Source of the DNA: Tritrichomonas foetus
Lineage: Eukaryota > Parabasalia > Tritrichomonadida > Tritrichomonadidae
Direction: 5' to 3'
Length of the DNA: 64,000 nt
Assembly (NCBI GenBank): GCA_001839685.1
Contig: MLAK01000815.1
Coordinates: 186,001-250,000, forward strand
In this document: one piece after another, positions 41,174 to 50,424 of the stretch
Layout of the letters: each line of letters opens with the position of its first letter
How positions within the stretch are numbered: position 1 is the first letter of the stretch
The notes under the pieces: generated by a model
What the model was told of the DNA's origin: nothing
Databases searched by the model: none
Seen by the model: the letters and a program-made list of their open reading frames with translations, nothing else
Position numbers and translations under genes: made by a program

Positions 41174-44100
41174 TTAATAACTGAAAATATTGGTATGGAA
41201 TTCATGTCGATTATTCACAGCCATTGCCTCTTCGATTGACAACCATCCTTCATTACAAGTAATTGTAACAAGAATATTTTTCAAATCATTTGGTGTTGTT
41301 CTTGAAATCCCACAATAAAAAAGCTGTGCTCGAGTGTCACTCCATAGATCCCAGATTTTCGCTGAGTTTTTCGTAAACAAATCTTGAATCTTTTCACTTT
41401 TTGATGTTTTGCTAGATTGAGTTTCGTTTTCTTCATCTTTAGAATAAACTATAAATAAATCATTGATAATTTTAGTTTCCTTAATGTTATAAAGCTTTGC
41501 AACTAGCAAAGGAATGGCATTTTTACATTTTCCTTGATAAAACAATAAAGCTGGTCCAAGTTTTGATTTATTATTGCTGTCCTCTAAAAGATATTCCTTT
41601 CGTTTTGAAATAAGGGAATACAAAGCAGAAATTCCACTATCAACTGCAACCAAAATCAGAGGTGTTCCAAGATCAACGGGATATTTGAAAACATTAGGTA
41701 AAATTTTTATAAAAATTTGAGTTGTATTTGGATCACGTAAATAACTTGATCCTAACCCTTTTCGTTTATTATTTACACCAAATATTACATCATGAACAAA
41801 AACTACTAATCCGCCTTTCGATGGATCACAGGATTTTTCAGGAGAATAAATTCGCGGCCTTATTTTTGGAATTGCAGAGATTAAAACAGATATTTCTGGA
41901 ACGCCAAATTGTGCATATTTTTCCATAAACTCTAAAACACTTGTGTCTTTAATATATTCTTCATATTTAGCTGGATCATTTTCATCAACTAGATGCTCAA
42001 GTTTCTTCTTTCCTTTCTCATTTGCAGCTTCAAAGAAAGCTCGAATGAAACCTTTGGGCGGTTCACAACAGAGATCCAAAAATTGTGAGAAAAGCTGATA
42101 AATAGTTGTTTTGTTTGGAATTAAGTTATCTTTGTTTGTCTTTAAGATATCGATAGAAAGAACCATATCTCTTTGTAACTTTAATATTTCTAATGATTTA
42201 TTAACTTTAATTTCTTCATTTCTCGGTAAAACTAAAATATGATCATATTTTTCAAATATCATTCCAGAAGGCAATTCAATAAAATAACGAGTAACAACTG
42301 AATTATCAGGAAGATGTAAAGAAATAATAGTATTATTTTTCACATCAGTAGAATTTGTCGATACCTGCTCTTTTTCAATAATTCTGGCCATTTCGAAGTC
42401 AATAGGACGTGCAGGCTTTTCTATGATTGATTTATCATCAACTTCAACCATTTCATTTATTAAAGAAAATCCAATAAGTGGTTTCTTAGAAAAAACAGTT
42501 TTAGATAAAACATGTGACCACCTTATGAATGAATCCATGCTTTTTTCTTTAGTTGTTGTTTCTATAGCTAACATATTTTTAGCATTTCTTCTAATTAAAT
42601 CATTAGATAAAGTTTCTCCAATTGTTTCACCAATCGAAAAAATAACGAATGACAATCCAGTTAAATCATCAAACGACTCATGAATTAATTGGAAAAATTT
42701 TCTTCCATTTTTCGCAATACTCATTACTTCATCTTCATCTTCTTCAATGAAGAAAATTATATAGTTATATTTAAATAAATCATTTATACTCTTAATATTC
42801 ATCATTGGAACAGATTTACACATAAAATGGCTTGCAGTAAGTCTCGCGTACGTTTTAATTGTTTTATCATTCGAACAATAAACAACCAGTGGCATCAGTT
42901 TCAACAATTTTATGTTTTCTTTTATTGCTGTTTCATGTGGTTCATGAAAAGTTGTTGATTCATTGACGATTATTTGTGGGGATATAGAAAAATTGCCTTT
43001 ATTTATTATAGATGAATTGAAAAATGGAATTTTTCGTTGTGTTGAATTATCGAACTCATAAATAGCTTTCAAACGGCTAGCTTCAAGTTCTTTTTGATAA
43101 CTTTTCACTCTTGGTTGACCACCACCAAAAATTGAACCACCAGGGCAAGAAGAAACTTCAATTAGAGTATAATTAAGATATTCATCGCTATCAATTAACT
43201 CTCGCACTGAGCCAATTCCATTACAAACAGCAATTTTTATTTTATGGGAACCGATTGTAACATCGATTGTTTTAGCTTTATAATGTGAAATTGAATGGAA
43301 ATCTTCATTTACTTTGATTTTTTCATTCACTGAACTAACAAAAATTGGAGTCTGGTCAGAATTATTAGAATTGCTCTTTCCAAATTGGAAAGATGTATTC
43401 ATGCTATTGATGGTTGTGATAGTGTTGTTACTCTTTGATTTATTTATTGAACCTAAATTAGTCACTTTGTTAATGTTGGATAAAGTTGGCGAAACCGCAT
43501 TCGTAAAACGAGGCTTTTTATTATTATTCATAATTGAATAAGAACTTCCTCCGAGAGTGTTTAATCCAGTAAATGATGATGATTTTGGTGGAGAATATTG
43601 ATCATCAATTATTCCAAGTTCATCGATTTCTATTAATTTTCGAACAATACCTTCAGAAAATCCTCCTCCGACTGTTGATAAAATTGCCGAACTTGAACAT
43701 TCGGAAAATGGTGGATCAAATTTTCCATTTGCTAAAAGGACCCACTCGATTCCAAATTCTTGTATCATTTGATAAAATTCATTTGTTGTTAAACAAACAT
43801 CAATGTCTCCAGCTTCTTTCATCTTCTTAATTTCATCTTTTTTCGTTGCACAACCAGTTAAAACTGCAATAAACAAATGTTTACTCATTGTTCCACGAAT
43901 GAGCCTCGATAAAATCAAATCTGGTGATTTAAAAGGTGCAATATGATCGAGAATTTTGATATATGTATTTTTTTCGGCATAGTTAATAAACGATGGACAA
44001 AATGATGAAAAAAGGGGTAATTTTTGATTTTTCTCAATTCGAGTTAAAAGTTCTTTTGCATGAAGAGTCATTGAAATATCTCGACCACAGCCACCATTAA

Positions 44101-44893
44101 AAACATACTTAAAGCCGAGTTGCCTCGCAGCTGAAACTAATTTCCCTGAACAATTGCTACTTTTAGGACTTTCATTGCTTTTATGATTAATAATATCACA
44201 AAATGAAAAAAATACACTTGGATCAATGATCAAAACCATTTTTTTTCCACTTGCTAAAGCTTTTTTAACTAAACTTGTGGAATTATTTATAGACATTGCT
44301 TCAGTTGGACAAACTTGTGCACAAATTCCGCACGAAACGCATTTGTTGGCTTGAATTAAAAGAGATTCATCACTCAACGCATCAATTTGTAAAACATCTG
44401 CACAAACGGAAACACATCTTTTACAATTAATACACTTTGAAGGATCAAAACAAATTGTATTAGTTTTTTCATATTTTCTGAGCACAGATTTTTTACCTTC
44501 AAAAAAGTAGGAAAATAAATCTACAATTTCGGTGTTCATATTTTGACTCTTTTTGTCGGTTAAACCGCTTTTATAAATTTTATTTAATCTATCCATGCTA
44601 TTTTTAGCTTTGGTGGCTATTGGCAATAGCGGTAGAAAATTCGCGTATGCGCGATCAAATACTTCTGGAGAACATGTATCGATGACCATATTTGCTTTAA
44701 CTACAGTCATACATGCATGACAAAAACCCATTCCATCTACTTTCACTACACAAAGATTGCATGTTCCAATAAATGGAAGAGATTCATGGTAGCAAAGAGA
44801 AGGAATATAAATATTAACATGCTGGCATGCCTTCAATATTGAAATATTTGGTGGAACTTGATAGGGCTTTGAGTTAATTCGAAGAGGAATCAT
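41174..44893 (-). CDS. [FeFe]-hydrogenase-like protein fused to flavodoxin/CysJ-type reductase, altered H-cluster
   Basis: A 1,239-residue fusion. The ATG at 44893 (MIPLRINSKPYQ) is used because the longer frame starts at TTG and an initiator-like TCATT lies 18 nt upstream. Residues 17-61 form a [2Fe-2S] domain (Cys34, 45, 48, 61); 154-195 hold two [4Fe-4S] motifs (Cys154, 157, 160, 164 and 185, 188, 191, 195). The His-ligated cluster usual between them is missing. The hydrogenase-like domain has SSFCPSF (Cys299), TGCATKKDE (Cys348, Lys351, Glu354) and SSCPGGSIFGGGQP (Cys583, Ser587). Canonical enzymes have TSCCP, MPCxxKxxE and MACPGGC, so the proton-relay Cys and the di-iron bridging Cys are gone. 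A Ser/Asn-rich insert spans 434-528. Flavodoxin-like (about 668-780) and FAD/NADP reductase regions (about 830-1239) follow. Confidence 0.88.
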   Translation of the reverse strand: MIPLRINSKPYQVPPNISILKACQHVNIYIPSLCYHESLPFIGTCNLCVVKVDGMGFCHACMTVVKANMVIDTCSPEVFDRAYANFLPLLPIATKAKNSMDRLNKIYKSGLTDKKSQNMNTEIVDLFSYFFEGKKSVLRKYEKTNTICFDPSKCINCKRCVSVCADVLQIDALSDESLLIQANKCVSCGICAQVCPTEAMSINNSTSLVKKALASGKKMVLIIDPSVFFSFCDIINHKSNESPKSSNCSGKLVSAARQLGFKYVFNGGCGRDISMTLHAKELLTRIEKNQKLPLFSSFCPSFINYAEKNTYIKILDHIAPFKSPDLILSRLIRGTMSKHLFIAVLTGCATKKDEIKKMKEAGDIDVCLTTNEFYQMIQEFGIEWVLLANGKFDPPFSECSSSAILSTVGGGFSEGIVRKLIEIDELGIIDDQYSPPKSSSFTGLNTLGGSSYSIMNNNKKPRFTNAVSPTLSNINKVTNLGSINKSKSNNTITTINSMNTSFQFGKSNSNNSDQTPIFVSSVNEKIKVNEDFHSISHYKAKTIDVTIGSHKIKIAVCNGIGSVRELIDSDEYLNYTLIEVSSCPGGSIFGGGQPRVKSYQKELEASRLKAIYEFDNSTQRKIPFFNSSIINKGNFSISPQIIVNESTTFHEPHETAIKENIKLLKLMPLVVYCSNDKTIKTYARLTASHFMCKSVPMMNIKSINDLFKYNYIIFFIEEDEDEVMSIAKNGRKFFQLIHESFDDLTGLSFVIFSIGETIGETLSNDLIRRNAKNMLAIETTTKEKSMDSFIRWSHVLSKTVFSKKPLIGFSLINEMVEVDDKSIIEKPARPIDFEMARIIEKEQVSTNSTDVKNNTIISLHLPDNSVVTRYFIELPSGMIFEKYDHILVLPRNEEIKVNKSLEILKLQRDMVLSIDILKTNKDNLIPNKTTIYQLFSQFLDLCCEPPKGFIRAFFEAANEKGKKKLEHLVDENDPAKYEEYIKDTSVLEFMEKYAQFGVPEISVLISAIPKIRPRIYSPEKSCDPSKGGLVVFVHDVIFGVNNKRKGLGSSYLRDPNTTQIFIKILPNVFKYPVDLGTPLILVAVDSGISALYSLISKRKEYLLEDSNNKSKLGPALLFYQGKCKNAIPLLVAKLYNIKETKIINDLFIVYSKDEENETQSSKTSKSEKIQDLFTKNSAKIWDLWSDTRAQLFYCGISRTTPNDLKNILVTITCNEGWLSIEEAMAVNNRHEFHTNIFSY

Positions 44894-44908
44894 TTTTACG
44901 TTGGCTAA

Positions 44909-44913
44909 AATGA
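44909..44913 (-). promoter_or_regulatory. Initiator-like element (TCATT) of the hydrogenase-like gene
   Basis: TCATT on the minus strand with its A 18 nt before the ATG at 44893. Its presence inside the longer TTG-started frame argues for the shorter protein. Confidence 0.45.
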
Positions 44914-45295
44914 ATTGAATTTTTTTCTGATGGGTATCATTCAAATTACAGAAAACTTCAGAAAATATTGAATTGCATTGAAATTATTACATGTGATCAT
45001 TTAGATAGAACTATTAATGAATGTAGAAATAAAATGACTCTTTTTTTTCGTGAACTCACATCACAGTTGAATTCATAATTAATATGAATTGAATGAATAT
45101 TGAAATATTGAGAGAAATGAATAAAAAGATGTTACTCAAAACAGATTTTTTTTATTTCACAGTATCTTTATTATACAATCATGTTTTATAAAATCAAAAC
45201 TAGTAAATATATTTAAAATACCAATAATATAATAAATTTTGATAAAAAACCCGCATAGAAAATTAGATTTCGGTATATATTATTGTGAAGTGAAA

Positions 45296-45314
45296 GGTCA
45301 AATAAAGGCCAAAT
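45296..45314 (+). promoter_or_regulatory. Candidate dimer GGTCAAAT/GGCCAAAT
   Basis: GGTCAAATAAAGGCCAAAT: half-sites starting 11 bp apart, just 5' of the large hairpin and about 400 bp upstream of the hydrogenase-like gene. Confidence 0.35.
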
Positions 45315-45340
45315 ATAGAAAATATCTAATGGGTTGATTT

Positions 45341-45450
45341 GATGAGAACTTTGCCGGTTCTTTGGGCCATTTTGACTTGGAGGAGCCTTGGTCATGTGTC
45401 AGCGTCTCATCCATGTCAAAGTAGCCCAAAGAATCAGCAAAGTCCTCATC
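45341..45450. repeat. GC-rich long inverted repeat, 47-bp arms, 16-nt loop
   Basis: Arm 45341-45387 and arm 45404-45450 are reverse complements without gaps at 39 of 47 positions; the loop is 45388-45403. Weaker complementarity continues outward to about 45327 and 45465. The block is roughly half G+C in a surrounding of about one quarter. Because the arms mirror each other, both strands can be read as similar short peptides: plus ATG 45342 begins MRTLPVLWAILTW and minus begins MMRTLLILWATLTW. A structured RNA, a hairpin-forming DNA element or an inverted duplication of a small gene segment are all possible. Confidence 0.8.
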
Positions 45451-45482
45451 ATATTAACCGATTTAAGTGGCAAAAAACATAA
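45342..45482 (+). CDS. Possible 46-residue ORF across the hairpin
   Basis: An ATG-to-TAA frame of 46 codons covering both arms, with an N-terminus like a signal peptide (MRTLPVLWAILTWRSLG) and a Ser/Gln/His-rich second half. Codons are G+C-rich compared with the spacer. It may be only a by-product of the inverted repeat, because the minus strand reads a related peptide with an early stop. Confidence 0.2.
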   Translation: MRTLPVLWAILTWRSLGHVSASHPCQSSPKNQQSPHHINRFKWQKT

Positions 45483-46357
45483 ATCTGAGGAACAAGAAAA
45501 TAAAAAAAAATCCTGTCAATATTTCTGATTTCAACACAGAATGGCTTTTCTGGAAATTGAGAATTCACGATTATTTATAACAGAATTATGAGCATAATTC
45601 ACGATTAAATCAATAAATTGAATGAATTATTTTTATACAAAAGTTTCACTCAAATTTTCGTATCGTATGTGAAGATGATTTATTGACGTGCTTTTACATG
45701 TTATTATGTACATAATTATATATGTGCATAAAATAAAGGTGATAACTGCTCATATTTGCTTTTGGCCAAATAAAATCTCAATTTAGAGACCAAAACTCCC
45801 TTCAAATTTGTTTCTCTGTTGATCCAAAATCTTTATTTTTAATATTGTACATGTAATTTATGACTAGACAAATGATCAACATGATTTTGGTCACTTTCCC
45901 CTGAATTATTATATAAAATATAGTAGGCTAAATTTATTTGATGATTTTGCAGACATGCTAAAATAGGAATATAATCATTAAAATGGGAAAGGAAATTGAG
46001 AAAAGCAGAATAACGATCAAATTAATCGGGTGAATTGAGCTGATATGAAGTTCTAAGCTCATGAAATTCAGATAACGTTGACTCACAATTTAAATTTATA
46101 TTTAAATTCTGAAGAAATTCAATAGAAGTAAAAAGTCATATCAAATGAGGAATTACATTATTTAATTTAAATAGTGATGAATTGTATCTTTTTATCATAT
46201 AAGATTCATTTTTGGAGATATGACTTTTTGATTATTTCATCTATTCTCACAAAAGTTTTTTGAATTTTTTTTTATTTCACAAAAAGTTGAAATAAAATAA
46301 ATATTTCTGTAGTGAGAATTCAATAATATAAAGTAACAACCAAAGATTCAATCTCAA

Positions 46358-47608
46358 ATGGATGAACTCGAAGGAATCGGCCATTATCAATTCAAAGGCG
46401 ACCTTGGTACAGGTGCTTTTTCAACTGTTAAACTTGCCCTTGACCATTCCAAAAAACGCCTCGTTGCTTGTAAAGTCATCGAAAAGAAAGCAATAAGCAC
46501 GCCTTCGCTCAAAGCCAAATTTGAATCAGAGATTCGCATTTTACAACAACTCAGTCATCCAAATATAGTCCAGCTTTATGATTTGCTTAAAGACGACGAT
46601 CGAATTTATATAATTATGGAATTTTGTAGTGGCGGAGAACTTTTTGAACATATTCTTGAAAGAGAGCATTTAACAGAAGCGGAAGCCAAACCAATGATCA
46701 AAGAAATTCTCAGCGGCCTCAAATTTGTTCATTCTTTTGGAATTGCTCATCGAGATTTAAAACCAGAAAATCTATTATTTGGTGACGATGGAGAAATAAA
46801 AATATCAGACTTTGGATTTTCACGTTTTGTTGATCAAAACGGTCTCGCGCAGACTCCCTGCGGCTCGCCATGTTATGCCGCACCAGAAGTTATAAGTGGT
46901 CGACCATATGACGCCAGAAAAAGTGATATTTGGAGTACTGGAGTCGTTGCATATGCAATGCTGACTGGAAAGCTCCCTTGGACGCAAAGAAATCAAAATG
47001 CTTTGTTCGACCAAATAAGAAAAGGAAATTTTGTCATACCGAACTTTTTGAGTCCACTTTGCCAAGATTTCTTAGCAACACTAATGGAAGTTAGTGATAA
47101 GAAAAGACCATCAGCAGAAGATGCTTTGAATCATCCATGGATAGCAAACGCTCCATGCTATGGTCAAGATAACAGACAAATGAGAAGAAGCAGTCACGCT
47201 TGTATTTCACTCCAACAAGTGGATAAATTCTTCGAAGATAATAAAAATATCAGCAACAGTAAAAATTCAACACAAACATCAATTTCTGATGAAGGTGAAA
47301 ATCAATACCGTGTTCGTGCAATGTGTCGTTGTGCTTCTGATCCACCTCCACTTCACTCACAAAATACTCAGGCACATGGAATGTCTGCTGGAATGATGAA
47401 TAGTAGAGCATCCAATCAAGTCCAGAAAAAATATGAAATAGTGATGCCAGAAAAAATGAAGAAAATGAGTCCGCAAAAGAAAATGCAAATGAGGAAGCCC
47501 TCAGCACCGAAAAATCATCTGCCGCCGCTTCCAATTAATTCACAAGGGCAACAACATCAAATTGCACCTCCAACAAAACCATCAATGCCTTCGCCAAGAA
47601 GGAAATAA
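46358..47608 (+). CDS. CAMK-group serine/threonine protein kinase
   Basis: A 416-residue kinase. The catalytic domain (about 9-266) has every key element: glycine loop GTGAFSTVK (17-25), Lys39 in VACK, alpha-C Glu58, HRDLKPEN with Asp133, DFG Asp151, activation-loop Thr166 in TPCGSPCYAAPE, and SDIWSTGVVAYAMLTGKLPW. HRDLKPENLLF, GSPCYAAPE and the PFD/RKGNF-type C-lobe are typical of the CAMK group (CAMKL/CDPK-like kinases without EF-hands). No calmodulin site or EF-hand is visible. The tail (270-416) is a Lys-, Met- and Pro-rich linker with PPLPPLP-like motifs and no known domain. No TCAYW initiator is seen near the ATG. The substrate is unknown. Confidence 0.95.
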   Translation: MDELEGIGHYQFKGDLGTGAFSTVKLALDHSKKRLVACKVIEKKAISTPSLKAKFESEIRILQQLSHPNIVQLYDLLKDDDRIYIIMEFCSGGELFEHILEREHLTEAEAKPMIKEILSGLKFVHSFGIAHRDLKPENLLFGDDGEIKISDFGFSRFVDQNGLAQTPCGSPCYAAPEVISGRPYDARKSDIWSTGVVAYAMLTGKLPWTQRNQNALFDQIRKGNFVIPNFLSPLCQDFLATLMEVSDKKRPSAEDALNHPWIANAPCYGQDNRQMRRSSHACISLQQVDKFFEDNKNISNSKNSTQTSISDEGENQYRVRAMCRCASDPPPLHSQNTQAHGMSAGMMNSRASNQVQKKYEIVMPEKMKKMSPQKKMQMRKPSAPKNHLPPLPINSQGQQHQIAPPTKPSMPSPRRK

Positions 47609-48354
47609 TGATTATTCAATATCCCAACTAATTTCCAAAAAGGAATAGCACTTCCTAAGATCTCACTTTTAAATCTATTTCCTAGATGGTCCTTCAGGGA
47701 AGATAATAGTAGTCATTATCAATATACCAGATTTGACCCTTTAGATTTAGATTTCGAATTGATTTTCGTTCAGAATCTCAACTTTTTGAAAATTTCTCTC
47801 AAGTCGTCGGTGGGTGCTCTTGTACCTTAAATAACGACCAATTGAGTGTGAATACTCAGGAATGTTTTTTGTGTATGTATACAGTTATTTAAAAGTCTAA
47901 AATAATAAAAATTATTTCACGATAATAAGGATTTTTATTTTCTTGAACAGTTCAATAGCTATTGGCGTTGATGAAAATAGAAAAATGGCTAAAATCATAC
48001 TTTTCCGGTTTATTTGACCTGATAGAATGAAAATAATTCGTATTTCAGCTGGAATTAGTTGAAACAGCTAATCATTCTTTATTATCTTCTTCTCAGTATC
48101 AGATTTATCAAATTTGAAAATGTTGAATTAGAAGTTCAGTAAATAATACTATGATTAATGAAAAGAAATAGAATTACTTTTCATATAGTTGTTTGAATGT
48201 GTGAATATATGAATATGATTATTATCTTAACATTTCCCCAATGAAGATTAAGGGATTCATTAGAAACTTGGAGAAAATAGAAAAAGATTATGATCTATAT
48301 ATATTGCCACAAAATATGATTATTGATTTGTAAACTTTATCTATATATCATTCA
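47609..48354. other. Convergent 3' region
   Basis: About 745 bp between the ends of the kinase and the Myb gene, A+T-rich with no supported feature. Confidence 0.55.
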
Positions 48355-49434
48355 TTACATAAATCTTGTTTGGGTATCCGATGTTTCTGGTGGATAATGC
48401 AAAAGTGTTCTAGTTTGTATAGCCAAAATCGCTTTTTTGGGAGGCATCATTGCATTTGGCGGGAAATAATTCGGTGTTATATTTTCTATTGGAGGGAGTT
48501 TGACTTGTTGATTAGCTCTATCATCAGTTGTTTCATTTTCATTATCTTGACTATTTTTGTTATTATTGTTATTATTATTACTATTTTTGTGATTATTGTG
48601 AGTATTCTGTTCTGATTTTACATCACATGTACTAATTTCTACATTTGGCGAACTTTGAAGTCCAGGTGACGATTCTTGGAAAATTTGATTCGGATTTTGC
48701 GGAATAATTAAACCATTTATATTACTTAAGTTATTTGTGAAGCTATTTAGTTGATTAATTTTATTGATATTACTAATTGCACTCAAGCTATGGATATAGT
48801 TATGGTTTGGCGAACCATTTAAATTATTGTGAGATGAAATAATATTATTTGGAAAATTACTCTGACCAATTCCTGCTAAAATTATTGAATTCTGTAAATT
48901 CACATTTTGTTTGGAATTGCTAGCAATATTTGTATTATTTAAAATATTCATATTTTGGTTCACAATTGGGTTCATATTGTGGTTGATATTGATATTTAAA
49001 GTACTGCTGATAGTATTATTTGCGAAATTGTTGTTGTTCGTCATCTGATTGATATTATTTTTATTTTTTGGGAGTTTCTTTTTAATTTGCCGGGAAAGGA
49101 CAAGATATCTATTCTTTATGCTTATATCTGTTCTCTGCGGGAAAAACTTTGCTATTTGGACCCATCTTGCTCCGACTTCTTTATATTTATCAAGGAGAAG
49201 ATTGTCCTCTTCTTGCGTCCATGGGCTCTTACATATACTTGGCGAAAGGTAGTTGCACCACCGCTCTTTGCACTGCCTTGAGTTTCGATTTGGCATGTTT
49301 TGTGCGATTTGGGCCCAATTATTCTCTCCATATTTGTTAACGAGCTCTTTGAGTTGGATATCTTCTTCTGCACAGAATTTGAATTTCGGATGCGATTTTT
49401 TGGTCTGTGGAATTAAGAAATAAGAGGAGTTCAT
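48355..49434 (-). CDS. Two-repeat Myb DNA-binding protein
   Basis: A 359-residue transcription-factor candidate. Two tandem Myb repeats fill residues about 17-118. The first (FCAEEDIQLKELVNKYG, NNWAQIAQNMPNRNSRQC, KERWCNYL) lacks its first tryptophan, as R2-type repeats of trichomonad Mybs often do. The second (KSPWTQEEDNLLLDKYK, ARWVQIAKFFPQRTD, ISIKNRYLVL) has Tyr in place of the third tryptophan. Basic residues follow (RQIKKKLPKNK). The rest is Asn/Ser/Ile-rich low complexity with acidic clusters and no second domain. Myb proteins of this size regulate transcription in Trichomonas and bind promoter Myb-recognition elements. The ATG at 49434 is unambiguous. Confidence 0.93.
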   Translation of the reverse strand: MNSSYFLIPQTKKSHPKFKFCAEEDIQLKELVNKYGENNWAQIAQNMPNRNSRQCKERWCNYLSPSICKSPWTQEEDNLLLDKYKEVGARWVQIAKFFPQRTDISIKNRYLVLSRQIKKKLPKNKNNINQMTNNNNFANNTISSTLNININHNMNPIVNQNMNILNNTNIASNSKQNVNLQNSIILAGIGQSNFPNNIISSHNNLNGSPNHNYIHSLSAISNINKINQLNSFTNNLSNINGLIIPQNPNQIFQESSPGLQSSPNVEISTCDVKSEQNTHNNHKNSNNNNNNNKNSQDNENETTDDRANQQVKLPPIENITPNYFPPNAMMPPKKAILAIQTRTLLHYPPETSDTQTRFM

Positions 49435-50424
49435 CGAAAAAATTAGAAGTTGATAATTTTTTGTAATTTTAAACTTTTCCTCGCTTTTTGATAAGATAAT
49501 TAACGATCAAAAAAGTTGATCATCGATATGTTTTTTTATATGTTGAAAAAGTTCCTTCGATAATATTTTTTGTATACTTTACCCTATTTTTGATATCGAT
49601 ATTTGAGAATGAATGATGATAAATCAATTTTTTGAGAATTGATAAATAGATGTCAGATCAACTTTTCTGAGGAAAATTTTTTTCATGATATAATCACACT
49701 TTGAGGAATGTCATAAAATTTCATTACATGATGAACAATATAATATAGTCCACTTCATGCAATTTTTCTCAGATTTCGTTAATGAAAGAGTCCTTTTGTG
49801 CTAAAATCCTTCATATTATTTTAAGTTTTTGCTCATGTTTCCTTATCTCGAGTATTTCATTATGAGAAAGGACTTTAACTTCTTAAATGTGTAGGAAAGA
49901 ACTAAAAAAACATATAATTAAGTTCATTCGTCCAAATGAAAAAAAAAAAGATAAGTTAGGTATAAAGAAACTTTAACTAATATGCTTTAGTATAATATAA
50001 AAATAATATATATATATATATAATTTGGAATCTTTAACTGTGTGCCATTGCCTCAAGTGATTCAATTACTTGTTTGCGTTCAAAATTAATGACTTATGAT
50101 CGACATTATTTAAGTGAAACAATTAAGTTTCAAACTAGAAGTATAAATTAAAGATTCACAAATTCACTAAATTACATGGCATTTTCTTTCTAAACAAATA
50201 CTATAATGAATCAGCCATTTTAAAATAATTACAGACAAAAAAATCCGATTTTAAAAATTAAAACAATTTCAAATCTTTTTGGCTTAAATACAATATTCTT
50301 CATTTCTTTCTTGTTTTCATTCCACATTTAGTTCTACATTTATATCTTCATTTACATTTTTATAACATTTTTGATTTACATTTGTATTTCCTTCTTGATT
50401 TACATAATGATTTAAAGTTTAATT
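49435..50424. other. Intergenic spacer with microsatellite and degenerate T-rich repeats
   Basis: About 990 bp. It contains an (AT)n run near 50007-50022. From about 50300 to 50415 a degenerate string of TTTACATTT/TTCATTTACA units lies downstream of the minus-strand gene's stop. No gene is seen. Confidence 0.6.

Larger units (their letters stand above)
44894..46357. other. Divergent intergenic region with large hairpin
   Basis: About 1.46 kb between the hydrogenase-like gene and the kinase. It holds the initiator-like TCATT (44909-44913), the GGTCAAAT dimer at 45296-45314 and the GC-rich inverted repeat at 45341-45450. The remainder is A+T-rich. Confidence 0.6.

Noticed and set aside
45213..45395. 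60-residue minus-strand frame starting MTKAPPSQNG
   Set aside because: It begins inside the inverted repeat and then runs into A+T noise; best explained by the hairpin block.
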